64,000 nt of DNA, taken from Lachnospiraceae bacterium (GTDB lineage Bacteria; Bacillota; Clostridia; Lachnospirales; Lachnospiraceae). Positions 38,592 through 48,577 of the stretch are shown here, piece after piece. Where the stretch lies: positions 83,740-147,739 of the forward strand of contig JAILCP010000058.1 of assembly GCA_024680055.1 (NCBI GenBank), read 5' to 3'. Below the pieces are notes generated by a model. It was given only the letters and a program-made list of their open reading frames with translations. It made no database searches and was not told the DNA's origin. A program made the translations under genes and the position numbers. Position 1 is the stretch's first letter. Every line of letters starts with the position of its first letter.

Positions 38592-41240
38592 ATGCAACAT
38601 ATGGAACAAGTAACACCAATGATGCAAAAATATTTAGAAACCAAAGAAGAATACAAAGATTGTATTTTGTTTTATCGCCTGGGTGATTTTTATGAAATGT
38701 TTTTTGACGATGCCATTACCGCATCAAAGGAACTGGAAATTACACTGACAGGTAAAGCCTGCGGCTTAAAGGAACGGGCACCCATGTGTGGAATCCCCTT
38801 TCATTCCGCAGAAGGATATTTAAATAAACTGGTATCAAAGGGCTACAAAGTAGCTATTTGCGAACAGGTGGAAGATCCAAAGCAGGCAAAAGGACTGGTG
38901 AAAAGGGAAGTCATCCGCGTGGTGACACCGGGAACCAACACCTGCTTACAGGCATTGGATGAGGGGAAAAACAACTATCTTATGAGTATTGTGTATCTCT
39001 CTGACAGTTTTGGAATCGCAGCCTGTGATGTTACCACAGGAGATTTTTTTGTAACCGAGCTGGAACGGGATAAAAATTTAATGGACGAAATCGTCAAGTT
39101 TGAGCCGGCAGAAATTGTATGTAACGAGGCCTTTCACGTAAGTGGGGTGGAATTAAAAGAATATGTAACCAAAAACAGAGTATCCTTATCCGATTTGGAT
39201 TCCTGGTATTTTGATGACGATACGGTGGAACATGTTTTGACGGAACATTTTCATGTAAAAAAACTGGAGGCCCTTGGGCTTACCGATTATCCGGTGGGAT
39301 GTGTGGCTGCAGGAGCGTTGCTTTCCTATCTTAGAGAGACTCAGAAAAATTCCCTGAGTCATATTACCGCCATTCATCCATATGCCAACAACAAGTTTTT
39401 GATTGTGGACGGTTCCTCAAGAAGAAATTTAGAGCTGGTGGAAACCATGAGAGATAAAAGCAAGATGGGCTCTCTTTTATGGGTACTTGATAAGACCAAA
39501 ACCGCCATGGGTGCAAGAATGCTTCGAACCTTTGTGGAGCAGCCTTTGGTGGAAAAAGATAAAATCAATGAAAGATTAAATTGTATTGCAGAATTGAATC
39601 AGCATCTGATTTTAAGAGATGAACTTCGGGAGTACTTAAATCCCATTTACGATTTGGAACGATTGATCTGTAAGGTGACTTACCAGTCCGCCAATCCAAG
39701 GGATTTAATTGCATTTAAAAATTCCATAGGAATGATCCCGCCCATTAAAATTCTGCTTCAGGAATTAAAGTCTGTGTTGATTCAGGAGATGGATGGGGAA
39801 ATGGACGATTTAGGTGATTTGTATCAGTTGATTGATGAGGCCATTTTAGACGAACCACCCATTGCAACCAGAGACGGAGGAATTATTAAATCCGGTTATC
39901 TCCCGGAAATCGACCGACTTCGTGAGGCAAAAACCAAAGGAAAAGACTGGCTTGCAAAACTGGAAGCACAGGAAAGAGAAAAAACCGGTATTAAGAACTT
40001 AAAAGTAAAGTTTAACAAGGTGTTTGGTTATTACCTGGAGGTTACCAACTCCTACCTTGACATGGTGCCGGATTACTATACAAGAAAACAGACCTTAACC
40101 AATGCGGAGCGATTTATCACTCCGGAGTTAAAGGAATTGGAAGATACCATTCTTGGTTCGGAAGAACGTTTGATTAACATTGAATACAATTTGTTCTCTG
40201 AAATCAGGGAAAAAATTGCCCTGGAGGTAAAACGAATCCATTCCACAGCCAAGGCGATTGCTAGTCTGGATGCATTTTGTTCCCTGGCCTTTGTGGCAGA
40301 GCAAAATGACTATGTGAGACCAAAAATCAATACCCACGGTGTGATTGACATAAAAGAAGGTCGTCACCCGGTGGTGGAAAAAATGATGTCCAATCATCTG
40401 TTTGTGGCCAACGATACCTATTTGGATAATAAGAAAAAACGAATTTCCATTATTACAGGCCCTAACATGGCGGGAAAATCCACCTATATGAGACAGACAG
40501 CGTTGATTGTATTAATGGCTCAAATGGGAAGTTTTGTACCGGCGGGGTCTGCAGATATCGGAATTGTGGATCGTATTTTTACCCGTGTAGGTGCCTCGGA
40601 TGATTTGGCATCAGGGCAAAGTACGTTTATGCTGGAAATGACGGAAGTGGCCAACATTTTAAGAAATGCCACAGCAGACAGTCTTTTGATTTTGGACGAA
40701 ATCGGACGAGGAACCAGTACCTTTGACGGCTTAAGCATTGCCTGGGCCGTGGTGGAACATATTTCCGACCCAAAGATTCTTGGTGCCAAGGCTTTATTTG
40801 CAACCCATTATCATGAGTTGACCGAGCTGGAAGGTCGTCTTGAAAACGTCAATAACTATTGTATTGCGGTAAAAGAAAACGGAGACGATATTGTGTTTCT
40901 TCGTAAAATTGTTCCGGGAGGAGCAGATAAAAGTTACGGTATTCAGGTGGCAAAATTAGCCGGAGTACCTCAAAGCGTCATTGACCGTGCAAAAGAAATC
41001 GTGGAACAGCTGGTGGACAACGATGTGGCGGTTCATTCCGCCAATATTTCCAAAAAGGAAACATCAAAAAACGTAAAGAAAAAAGATGATTTGGAATTAT
41101 TGCAAATCAGCCTTTTTGACACGGTAAAGGATGATGACATTGTGGAAAGCATTGCACAGTTGGATATTTCCAACATGACCCCAATGGATGCATTAAACAA
41201 ATTAAACGAGTTACAGAGTAAGATTAAAAATCGGTGGTAA
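38592..41240 (+). CDS. mutS: DNA mismatch repair protein MutS
   Basis: TPMMQKYLETKEEYKDCILFYRLGDFYEMFFDDA and TGPNMAGKSTYMRQ...LDEIGRGTSTFDGLSIAWAVVEH. Confidence 0.98.
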   Translation: MQHMEQVTPMMQKYLETKEEYKDCILFYRLGDFYEMFFDDAITASKELEITLTGKACGLKERAPMCGIPFHSAEGYLNKLVSKGYKVAICEQVEDPKQAKGLVKREVIRVVTPGTNTCLQALDEGKNNYLMSIVYLSDSFGIAACDVTTGDFFVTELERDKNLMDEIVKFEPAEIVCNEAFHVSGVELKEYVTKNRVSLSDLDSWYFDDDTVEHVLTEHFHVKKLEALGLTDYPVGCVAAGALLSYLRETQKNSLSHITAIHPYANNKFLIVDGSSRRNLELVETMRDKSKMGSLLWVLDKTKTAMGARMLRTFVEQPLVEKDKINERLNCIAELNQHLILRDELREYLNPIYDLERLICKVTYQSANPRDLIAFKNSIGMIPPIKILLQELKSVLIQEMDGEMDDLGDLYQLIDEAILDEPPIATRDGGIIKSGYLPEIDRLREAKTKGKDWLAKLEAQEREKTGIKNLKVKFNKVFGYYLEVTNSYLDMVPDYYTRKQTLTNAERFITPELKELEDTILGSEERLINIEYNLFSEIREKIALEVKRIHSTAKAIASLDAFCSLAFVAEQNDYVRPKINTHGVIDIKEGRHPVVEKMMSNHLFVANDTYLDNKKKRISIITGPNMAGKSTYMRQTALIVLMAQMGSFVPAGSADIGIVDRIFTRVGASDDLASGQSTFMLEMTEVANILRNATADSLLILDEIGRGTSTFDGLSIAWAVVEHISDPKILGAKALFATHYHELTELEGRLENVNNYCIAVKENGDDIVFLRKIVPGGADKSYGIQVAKLAGVPQSVIDRAKEIVEQLVDNDVAVHSANISKKETSKNVKKKDDLELLQISLFDTVKDDDIVESIAQLDISNMTPMDALNKLNELQSKIKNRW

Positions 41241-41242
41241 TT

Positions 41243-43114
41243 ATGGGTAAAATACAGGTTCTTGATAAACTTACAATAGATAAAATCGCTGCCGGAGAAG
41301 TGGTGGAACGTCCCTTAAGTGTGGTAAAAGAGTTGGTGGAAAATGCCATTGATGCCGGGGCCAAAACCATTACGGTGGAAATTAAAGAAGGCGGAATCAG
41401 TATGATTCGAATCAGTGATAACGGAAGCGGTATTGCGGGTGACGACCTAAAAAACGCCTTTTTACGTCATTCCACCAGCAAAATTAAAGAGGCAGATGAT
41501 TTAAATTACATTGCTTCCCTTGGCTTTCGCGGGGAGGCCCTTTCCAGTATCAGTGCAGTTTCCATGATGGAAGTGATTACAAAGACACAGGATGAAATGA
41601 TGGGAAAAAAGATTCTTGTGGAAGGCGGAGTAATTGGTGAAATCACCGAAGTGGGGGCGCCGGACGGAACCACCATGATTGTGAGAAATTTGTTTTACAA
41701 TACCCCTGCAAGAAAGAAGTTTTTAAAAACACCTCAGACTGAGGCAGGATATATTTCTTCCATGATGGAGCATTTAAGTCTGTCACGACCGGACATTGCC
41801 ATGCGTTTTATTGTAAATGGACAAACCAGATTACAGACAGCGGGAAACGGCAACTTAAAAGACAATATTTATCGTATTTTCGGCCGTGATGTAATGAATG
41901 ATTTAATGCCTTTTACCCTGGAAGAAGATGGCATTGCCATAGAGGGATTTATGGCCAAACCGGCCCTTTCAAGGGGAAACAGAAGCTATGAAAACTTTTT
42001 TGTGAACGGAAGATACATTAAAAGTACCATGTTGAGCAAGGCCTGTGAAGAGGGCTATAAAAGCTTTATTATGCAGCATAAATTTCCTTTTGTGATTTTG
42101 AACATAAAGGTGGATGCAGCCAAGGTGGATGTGAATGTGCATCCTACCAAAATGGAGGTTCGTTTTAGCGAAGAACCAAAATTATATGACATGCTGGTGA
42201 AACATATTCGTTATATGCTTTCCCATCAGGATTTGATTGCAGGCGCACCGATGGTGGAAGAAAAGGAAGCAAAACAGGAGCATAAAAAAGTGCTTGACCA
42301 AATGGTAAAGCCGGAACCTTTTGAAGGTAATAAATTAGAGCAGCTAAGAAGATATGTAAAAGAAACCTCTCCTTATGAGCCAAAGTTTAAAAGGGAGGTG
42401 CAGCCAATCTACCAAAAACCGGTAATACCAAAGATGCCGGAGGTTACAAAGGAAGTGGAGATACCGCCGGAGCCGGTTGTTGAAAAACCGGTGCAGCAGT
42501 CTCTTTTTCAGGAGGACCTTCATTTTCTGGATAAAAAAACAAGGGAAAAGCATCGAATTATCGGACAGGTATTCGAAACCTATTGGCTGGTGGAGTTTAA
42601 CGACAGTTTGTATATCATCGATCAACACGCTGCCCATGAGCGTATTTTGTACGAAAAAACCATGAAGCAGCTGGAAACCAAAGAAATGTCTTCGCAGCAA
42701 CTGTGCCCGCCAATGGTGATCAGTTTAAGCGATCGGGAATTGCTTCTTTTAAACCGTTATAAGGAACAGTTTGAAGCCATTGGTTTTGGCCTTGAAGAAT
42801 TTGGCGGAAATGATATGATTATTAATCAGGTACCGTATAACATGTTTGGTCTTGATAATAAAGAGCTGTTTTTGTCTATGGTGGATGAATTGGAAGATTT
42901 TTCCGGAAAGGAAACACCAAGCATCGTACTTGCCAAGGTGGCAATGATGTCCTGCAAGGCGGCGGTAAAAGGAAATCAGCATATTTCCAGAAAAGAGGCT
43001 GAAAGCATTATTGATGAGCTTTTGGAAATGGAGAATCCGTACCATTGTCCTCATGGAAGACCAACCATTATTGAAATGAAAAAAACAGAGATGGAACGCA
43101 GGTTCCATAGATAG
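41243..43114 (+). CDS. mutL: DNA mismatch repair protein MutL
   Basis: GHKL ATPase (IDKIAAGEVVERPLSVVKELVENAIDAGA) and endonuclease motif DQHAAHERILYE. Confidence 0.97.
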   Translation: MGKIQVLDKLTIDKIAAGEVVERPLSVVKELVENAIDAGAKTITVEIKEGGISMIRISDNGSGIAGDDLKNAFLRHSTSKIKEADDLNYIASLGFRGEALSSISAVSMMEVITKTQDEMMGKKILVEGGVIGEITEVGAPDGTTMIVRNLFYNTPARKKFLKTPQTEAGYISSMMEHLSLSRPDIAMRFIVNGQTRLQTAGNGNLKDNIYRIFGRDVMNDLMPFTLEEDGIAIEGFMAKPALSRGNRSYENFFVNGRYIKSTMLSKACEEGYKSFIMQHKFPFVILNIKVDAAKVDVNVHPTKMEVRFSEEPKLYDMLVKHIRYMLSHQDLIAGAPMVEEKEAKQEHKKVLDQMVKPEPFEGNKLEQLRRYVKETSPYEPKFKREVQPIYQKPVIPKMPEVTKEVEIPPEPVVEKPVQQSLFQEDLHFLDKKTREKHRIIGQVFETYWLVEFNDSLYIIDQHAAHERILYEKTMKQLETKEMSSQQLCPPMVISLSDRELLLLNRYKEQFEAIGFGLEEFGGNDMIINQVPYNMFGLDNKELFLSMVDELEDFSGKETPSIVLAKVAMMSCKAAVKGNQHISRKEAESIIDELLEMENPYHCPHGRPTIIEMKKTEMERRFHR

Positions 43115-43121
43115 GAATTTT

Positions 43122-44072
43122 ATGGATAAAAAGAAACCTTTAGTGATTATTGCCGGTCCTACCGCCTCAGGTAAGTCGGCAATTTCCATTGCGTTGGCAA
43201 AGAAAATCAACGGAGCGATTATTTCTGCAGACAGTATGCAGGTATATAAGTATATGGATATCGGTTCGGCAAAGATTATGCCGGAGGAGATGGAGGGAGT
43301 TCCTCATTACCTGGTGGATGAACTGATGCCGGAGGAGGAATTTCATGTGGCAAGATTTCAGGAAATGGCAAAAAAGGCTCTGGATGAAATCTATGAAAAG
43401 GGAATGATTCCCATTGTTGTGGGAGGAACCGGTTTTTATATTCAGGCTCTTTTATACGACATAGATTTTTCAGAGGAACCGGAGAACACAGCCTACCGAA
43501 AAGAACTTGAAAAAATCGGAGAAGAGAAGGGTGCCCAGGCTCTTTTTGACATGCTGGAAAAGGTGGATCCAAAATCCTGCGAGACCATTCATAAAAACAA
43601 CATGAAACGTGTGATTCGGGCGCTGGAGTTTTATCACAACACAGGGATGCCTATTTCTTTGCACAATGAGGAGCAAAGGGAAAAAGAATCGCCGTATCAT
43701 TTTGATTTTTTTGTGCTTACAGATGAAAGAGAAAAATTGTATGGGCGAATTGATGAAAGAGTAGACAAAATGATGGACATGGGACTATTGGATGAAGTGA
43801 AACAGCTCAAAGATATGGGCTATCACAAAGACATGGTTTCCATGCAGGGACTTGGTTATAAAGAAATTTTATCGTATCTCATGGGAGAATGTTCCCTTGA
43901 GGATGCGATTTACACTATAAAAAGAGACACACGTCATTTCGCAAAACGACAAATTACCTGGTTCAAAAGGGAAAAACAGGTGATCTGGTTAAACCGCAGC
44001 GATTATGATCAAAGTAGTGAAAAAATTCTGCAGGAAATGATGATGCATATAAGAAAGGATATATTATGTTAG
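43122..44072 (+). CDS. miaA: tRNA dimethylallyltransferase
   Basis: IIAGPTASGKSAISIALA...ISADSMQVYKYMDIGSAK...PIVVGGTGFYIQALLYDIDF. Confidence 0.97.
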   Translation: MDKKKPLVIIAGPTASGKSAISIALAKKINGAIISADSMQVYKYMDIGSAKIMPEEMEGVPHYLVDELMPEEEFHVARFQEMAKKALDEIYEKGMIPIVVGGTGFYIQALLYDIDFSEEPENTAYRKELEKIGEEKGAQALFDMLEKVDPKSCETIHKNNMKRVIRALEFYHNTGMPISLHNEEQREKESPYHFDFFVLTDEREKLYGRIDERVDKMMDMGLLDEVKQLKDMGYHKDMVSMQGLGYKEILSYLMGECSLEDAIYTIKRDTRHFAKRQITWFKREKQVIWLNRSDYDQSSEKILQEMMMHIRKDILC

Positions 44073-45355
44073 AGGATATTGTAAAAAAACAATACAAAGA
44101 ATTTGGAATTGATGAGGATGTCTATGAATTTGGGAAAAAAGTTCTTGAGGATTTGAAACCAAGATTTGATGATATTGATAAAGTGGCTGAAATCAACCAT
44201 TTACGGGTGATGAAGGCCTTTGCTAAAAATCGTGTAAGAACAGAATGTTTTAACACGGCAACCGGATATGGATACGACGATGTGGGAAGGGACACCTTGG
44301 AAGATGTTTATGCTGACCTTTTTCATGGGGAAGCGGCTTTGGTGCGTCCTCAGATCACCTGCGGAACCCATGCCCTTGCCCTTGCCTTAATGTCCAATTT
44401 GAGACCGGGCGATGAGCTTTTATCCCCTGTGGGAAAACCTTACGATACTTTAGAGGAAGTAATCGGAATCAGAGAATCCAAGGGATCTCTTGCTGAATAC
44501 GGTATTTCCTATCGACAGGTAGATTTACTTGAGGACGGATCCTTTGATTATGAAACTATCAAAAAGGCCATCAACGAGAAAACCAGGTTGGTGACCATTC
44601 AAAGATCCAAAGGTTATGCCACAAGACCAACTTTAAGTGTGGAAAGTATCGGGGAATTAATTTCCTTTGTGAAAAACATAAAACCGGATGTAATTGTAAT
44701 GGTGGACAACTGCTATGGTGAATTTGTGGAAACCATTGAACCTTTGGATGTGGGAGCTGACATGATGGTGGGCTCACTGATTAAAAACCTGGGAGGCGGA
44801 CTTGCACCAATCGGCGGTTACATTGTGGGTAAAAAGGAATGCATTGATAATGCAGCTTACCGCTTGACTTCTCCGGGACTTGGAAAAGAAGTGGGTGCAT
44901 CCCTTGGGGTTATTAACACCTTTTACCAGGGACTGTTCTTTGCACCGACCGTGGTTGCCAGCGCGTTAAAAGGAGCTATTTTTGCCGCCAATATTTATGA
45001 AAGACTGGGATTTGACGTACATCCAAATGCCACAGAACCCCGTTACGATATTATTCAGGCCATTTCCTTCCACAAACCGGAAGGGTTGATTGGATTCTGC
45101 GAAGGAATTCAGGCCGCAGCTCCGGTTGACAGCTATGTAACACCGGAACCTTGGGATATGCCGGGGTATGACGATCAGGTTATTATGGCCGCAGGTGCTT
45201 TTATTCAGGGTTCCTCCATTGAACTTTCCGCGGATGGACCGTTAAGAGCGCCTTATACAGCATTTTTCCAGGGTGGACTTACCTGGAATCATGCAAAGCA
45301 GGGAATCCTTACATCCCTTCAAAAATTAAAAGAAAAAGGAATGGTGACCCTTTAA
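44066..45355 (+). CDS. Methionine gamma-lyase/aluminium resistance family PLP protein
   Basis: FRPQ-like region LVRPQITCGTHALALALMSNLRPGDELLSPVGKPYDTLEEVIG...MVGSLIKNLGGGLAPIGGYIVG. Confidence 0.9.
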   Translation: MLEDIVKKQYKEFGIDEDVYEFGKKVLEDLKPRFDDIDKVAEINHLRVMKAFAKNRVRTECFNTATGYGYDDVGRDTLEDVYADLFHGEAALVRPQITCGTHALALALMSNLRPGDELLSPVGKPYDTLEEVIGIRESKGSLAEYGISYRQVDLLEDGSFDYETIKKAINEKTRLVTIQRSKGYATRPTLSVESIGELISFVKNIKPDVIVMVDNCYGEFVETIEPLDVGADMMVGSLIKNLGGGLAPIGGYIVGKKECIDNAAYRLTSPGLGKEVGASLGVINTFYQGLFFAPTVVASALKGAIFAANIYERLGFDVHPNATEPRYDIIQAISFHKPEGLIGFCEGIQAAAPVDSYVTPEPWDMPGYDDQVIMAAGAFIQGSSIELSADGPLRAPYTAFFQGGLTWNHAKQGILTSLQKLKEKGMVTL

Positions 45356-45452
45356 TTTGCTTCTATACATAAAAACTGAATTATGCTAAAATAAGTAGAT
45401 GCCAAGTTTAAATGTGGGTGAATGAGACCTTTTGGTTAAGAAAGGATTACCC

Positions 45453-46136
45453 ATGAAAAAAGAACATATGAAAGACCTGCCAATTGCTCAGCAACCTTAT
45501 GAAGTTTGTTGGAATTACGGAGCTTCTGCACTGACAGATGCACAGCTATTGTCCATAATTATGAAAAACGGCACAAAGGATGTAAATGTCCTTGAACTTT
45601 CCGGCAGTTTATTGGGAGAAGAGGGGAATTTACTTTCCCTGATCAATACTTCCCGAAACGGGTTATTAAAGCTGAAGGGAATCGGCAGGGTTAAAGCTAT
45701 GCAAATAGAGTGCATAGTGGAACTGGCAAAGCGAATTTCCGTATTGAACATTACAAAGGGAGTGCAAATCAAAGATGCATCCATGCTGATGGAGTATTTT
45801 GGCGCCAAGCTGAAATTCCTAAAGAAGGAGCATTTGTTTGCAGTTTTCCTGGATACTAAATGTCATTTCAAAAAGGAAGTTTTGCTTTCGGTGGGAACGG
45901 TGAATGCATCCATTATTTCCCCACGTGAAATCTTTATTGAAGCTTTGAAGGAAGAGGCAGTGTATGTGATTTTAGTACACAATCATCCAAGCGGTGATGT
46001 AACGCCCAGCAAGGCGGATATGGAGGTGACCGGCGTGGTGAAAGAAATCGGGGATTTGCTGGAAATACCACTGCTGGATCATATTATTATAGGCGATAAT
46101 TCATATTTTAGTATGAAAGAATATAAACTGCTTTAG
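45453..46136 (+). CDS. radC: RadC/JAMM-domain protein
   Basis: HhH-like N-terminus and VHNHPSGDVTPSKADMEVT JAMM motif; start taken at MKKEHMKD. Confidence 0.92.
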   Translation: MKKEHMKDLPIAQQPYEVCWNYGASALTDAQLLSIIMKNGTKDVNVLELSGSLLGEEGNLLSLINTSRNGLLKLKGIGRVKAMQIECIVELAKRISVLNITKGVQIKDASMLMEYFGAKLKFLKKEHLFAVFLDTKCHFKKEVLLSVGTVNASIISPREIFIEALKEEAVYVILVHNHPSGDVTPSKADMEVTGVVKEIGDLLEIPLLDHIIIGDNSYFSMKEYKLL

Positions 46137-46151
46137 GAGGAGATAGGAAAG

Positions 46152-47168
46152 ATGTCTAATAATTTATTTGGAGTCGATCTTGGAACACAAAATATCAAAA
46201 TGTTTTCCAAAGGCGATAACATGGTTTTAACTGAAAAAAATACAATTGCAATTCGAAATAAAACAGAACTTTTTGCATGTGGTGATGAGGCCTATGCAAT
46301 GTATGAAAAGGCACCGGGAATGATTAAGGTTTCATTCCCTGTTGTGAACGGCGTCATTGCTGATTTTAACAATATGCAGAGATTGGCAGAGAAATTCATT
46401 GAAAAACATGCCAAGAATTTTGTAAAGAATTGTGAGTTTATTGTGGCAGTGCCAACAGACATTACAGAAGTGGAAAAGCGTTCTTTTTATGAATTGTTCT
46501 TTAAGAGCAAAATGAAACCAAAGAGCGTGCTTCTTTGTGAAAAACCAATTGCAGCTGCAGTGGGTCTTGGCCTTAATATCAATGAGCCAACCGGATTTAT
46601 GATTGTGGACATGGGTGCGGACACCACAGAGATTTCTCTGATTTCTTTAGGTGGTCTTGTGCTGAGCGATTTGATTCGTATTGGCGGAAATCATTTTGAC
46701 GAAGCCATCATTACCCACATTAAACGTAAATACAGCCTTGTAATCGGACAGAAAACAGCACAGCAGTTAAAAATGGATCTTGGAAGTGCCACCGGAGGAG
46801 ATTACGGAACACAAAAGATTGTAGGTCGTGACGTGGTTAGCGGATTACCTGTGGAAACAGAAATTACTTCCGCAGATGTTAACGAGTCCATAAAAGATCT
46901 TTTAAATTCTATCTGTACCGCAATTAAGATGATTTTGGAAAAGACTCCGCCGGAGCTTGCAAAGGACGTGATTCGTGCCGGAATCTATCTTGCAGGAGGA
47001 AGCTCCAATTTACATGACATCGACAAGTTTATTTCTGAATCAACCAACATTCAGGTGAACTTAAATGAAACAGCAGATCAGTGTGTGGTTCTTGGCTTAA
47101 ACACCATTGTTACAGAGAAGGAGTACCAGAAGCTGGCTTATAACTTAACAAAAAAAATCTATAATTAA
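46152..47168 (+). CDS. mreB: MreB-like rod shape-determining protein
   Basis: FGVDLGTQNIKMF...EKPIAAAVGLGLNINEPTGFMIVDMGADTTEISLISLGG; followed by mreC and mreD. Confidence 0.92.
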   Translation: MSNNLFGVDLGTQNIKMFSKGDNMVLTEKNTIAIRNKTELFACGDEAYAMYEKAPGMIKVSFPVVNGVIADFNNMQRLAEKFIEKHAKNFVKNCEFIVAVPTDITEVEKRSFYELFFKSKMKPKSVLLCEKPIAAAVGLGLNINEPTGFMIVDMGADTTEISLISLGGLVLSDLIRIGGNHFDEAIITHIKRKYSLVIGQKTAQQLKMDLGSATGGDYGTQKIVGRDVVSGLPVETEITSADVNESIKDLLNSICTAIKMILEKTPPELAKDVIRAGIYLAGGSSNLHDIDKFISESTNIQVNLNETADQCVVLGLNTIVTEKEYQKLAYNLTKKIYN

Positions 47169-47186
47169 ATGATAGAGGTTGGATAA

Positions 47187-48053
47187 TTGAAAAGAAAAAA
47201 ACGTACAAAGAAAAACGTCGTTCGTTTGTCTTCCAAAAAGACGTTTCTCATACTTTTTGGAATCTGCGTGATATCCATATTTTTGAGCCTGACCTTAAAC
47301 CTAAACGGAGGACCTTTTAAAGTTGCTGCTGATGTGGTATTTGGCCCAATGCAAAGAGGCTTAAATCAAATCGGATTGGTCATGACTTCCAGAAAGAATG
47401 ATTTTCAAAATCTTCAGGAGTTAACAAAGGAAAACGACAAGCTTCAGGCACAGGTGGAAGAATTAACAACAGAGAACTCCACATTGAAGCTGAAGCAGTA
47501 TGAATTAGAGGAATTACAACAGCTTTATGAATTGGATCAAAAGTATCCAAGTTATAAAAAGACAGGAGCAAGGGTTATTGCCAGAGATGCAAGTAACTGG
47601 TTTAACACCTTTGTAATTGATAAGGGAAGTAAAGATGGAATTAAAGTGGATATGAATGTTATTGCAGGAGGCGGTCTGGTTGGTCGTGTTACTTCTGTAA
47701 GCAAAAGTTCTGCCACAGTAACCTCCATTATTAACGATACCTGTGCGTTCAGTGGAATGATGATTTCCACTTCTGATTACTGTATTGTTCGTGGTAGTCT
47801 TGCATCTATGACAGAAGACCAGACCATCCTTTTTGATACTTTAAAGGATACCGACAATAAAGTGACCGAAGGTGAGCAGGTTGTTACATCCAATATTTCT
47901 CAAAAATATTTGGAAGGAATTTTGGTTGGTTATGTAACTACCATTAAAACAGACTCCAATAATCTGACAAAATCCGGAACCATTACACCGATTGTGGATT
48001 TTGAGCATTTGGAAGAAGTGTTGGTAATTTTGGAAAAGAAAGAGACTGAATAA
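47187..48053 (+). CDS. mreC: Rod shape-determining protein MreC
   Basis: TM, coiled coil, then ARVIARDASNWFNTFVIDKGSKDGIKVDMNVIAGGGLVGRVTSVSKSSATVTSI; TTG start. Confidence 0.93.
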   Translation: MKRKKRTKKNVVRLSSKKTFLILFGICVISIFLSLTLNLNGGPFKVAADVVFGPMQRGLNQIGLVMTSRKNDFQNLQELTKENDKLQAQVEELTTENSTLKLKQYELEELQQLYELDQKYPSYKKTGARVIARDASNWFNTFVIDKGSKDGIKVDMNVIAGGGLVGRVTSVSKSSATVTSIINDTCAFSGMMISTSDYCIVRGSLASMTEDQTILFDTLKDTDNKVTEGEQVVTSNISQKYLEGILVGYVTTIKTDSNNLTKSGTITPIVDFEHLEEVLVILEKKETE

Positions 48054-48058
48054 GATTC

Positions 48059-48577
48059 ATGGTAAGAAAATTAGTAGAAATAGCACTTTGCATTGTATGT
48101 TTTATTTTGCAGATTACTTTATTTAAAGCCTTGGAAATTGCTTCCGTATCACCGAATCTGTTAATCGTTCTTGTGGCTGCCATCGGTTTTATGAAGGGGC
48201 CAAAAGAAGGAATGCTAATCGGTTTTATCAGTGGCTTTTTTGTAGATATTTATTTTTCACCCGTACTTGGATTTTACGCCTTGGTTTATATGTTGATGGG
48301 GCTTTTTAACGGCCTGTTCAAAAAGGAGTTTTTCCCGGATGATATTAAACTTCCCATGTTGATGATTGCATTAAGTGATTTTTTATACAACATCACCATT
48401 TATGTGGTTATGTTTTTGTTTCGAGGGGATACCAACCTTGGATACTACTTAATCAATGTGATTCTTCCGGAAGTGGTTTATACAATGATTGTTGCCATTG
48501 TGTTATACCTTATTATTTTGAAAATCAATCAGAGGCTGGAGATCAATGAGAAGAGGAGTGCAAGTAAATTTGGTTAA
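48059..48577 (+). CDS. mreD: Rod shape-determining protein MreD
   Basis: Small multi-TM protein directly after mreC. Confidence 0.88.
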   Translation: MVRKLVEIALCIVCFILQITLFKALEIASVSPNLLIVLVAAIGFMKGPKEGMLIGFISGFFVDIYFSPVLGFYALVYMLMGLFNGLFKKEFFPDDIKLPMLMIALSDFLYNITIYVVMFLFRGDTNLGYYLINVILPEVVYTMIVAIVLYLIILKINQRLEINEKRSASKFG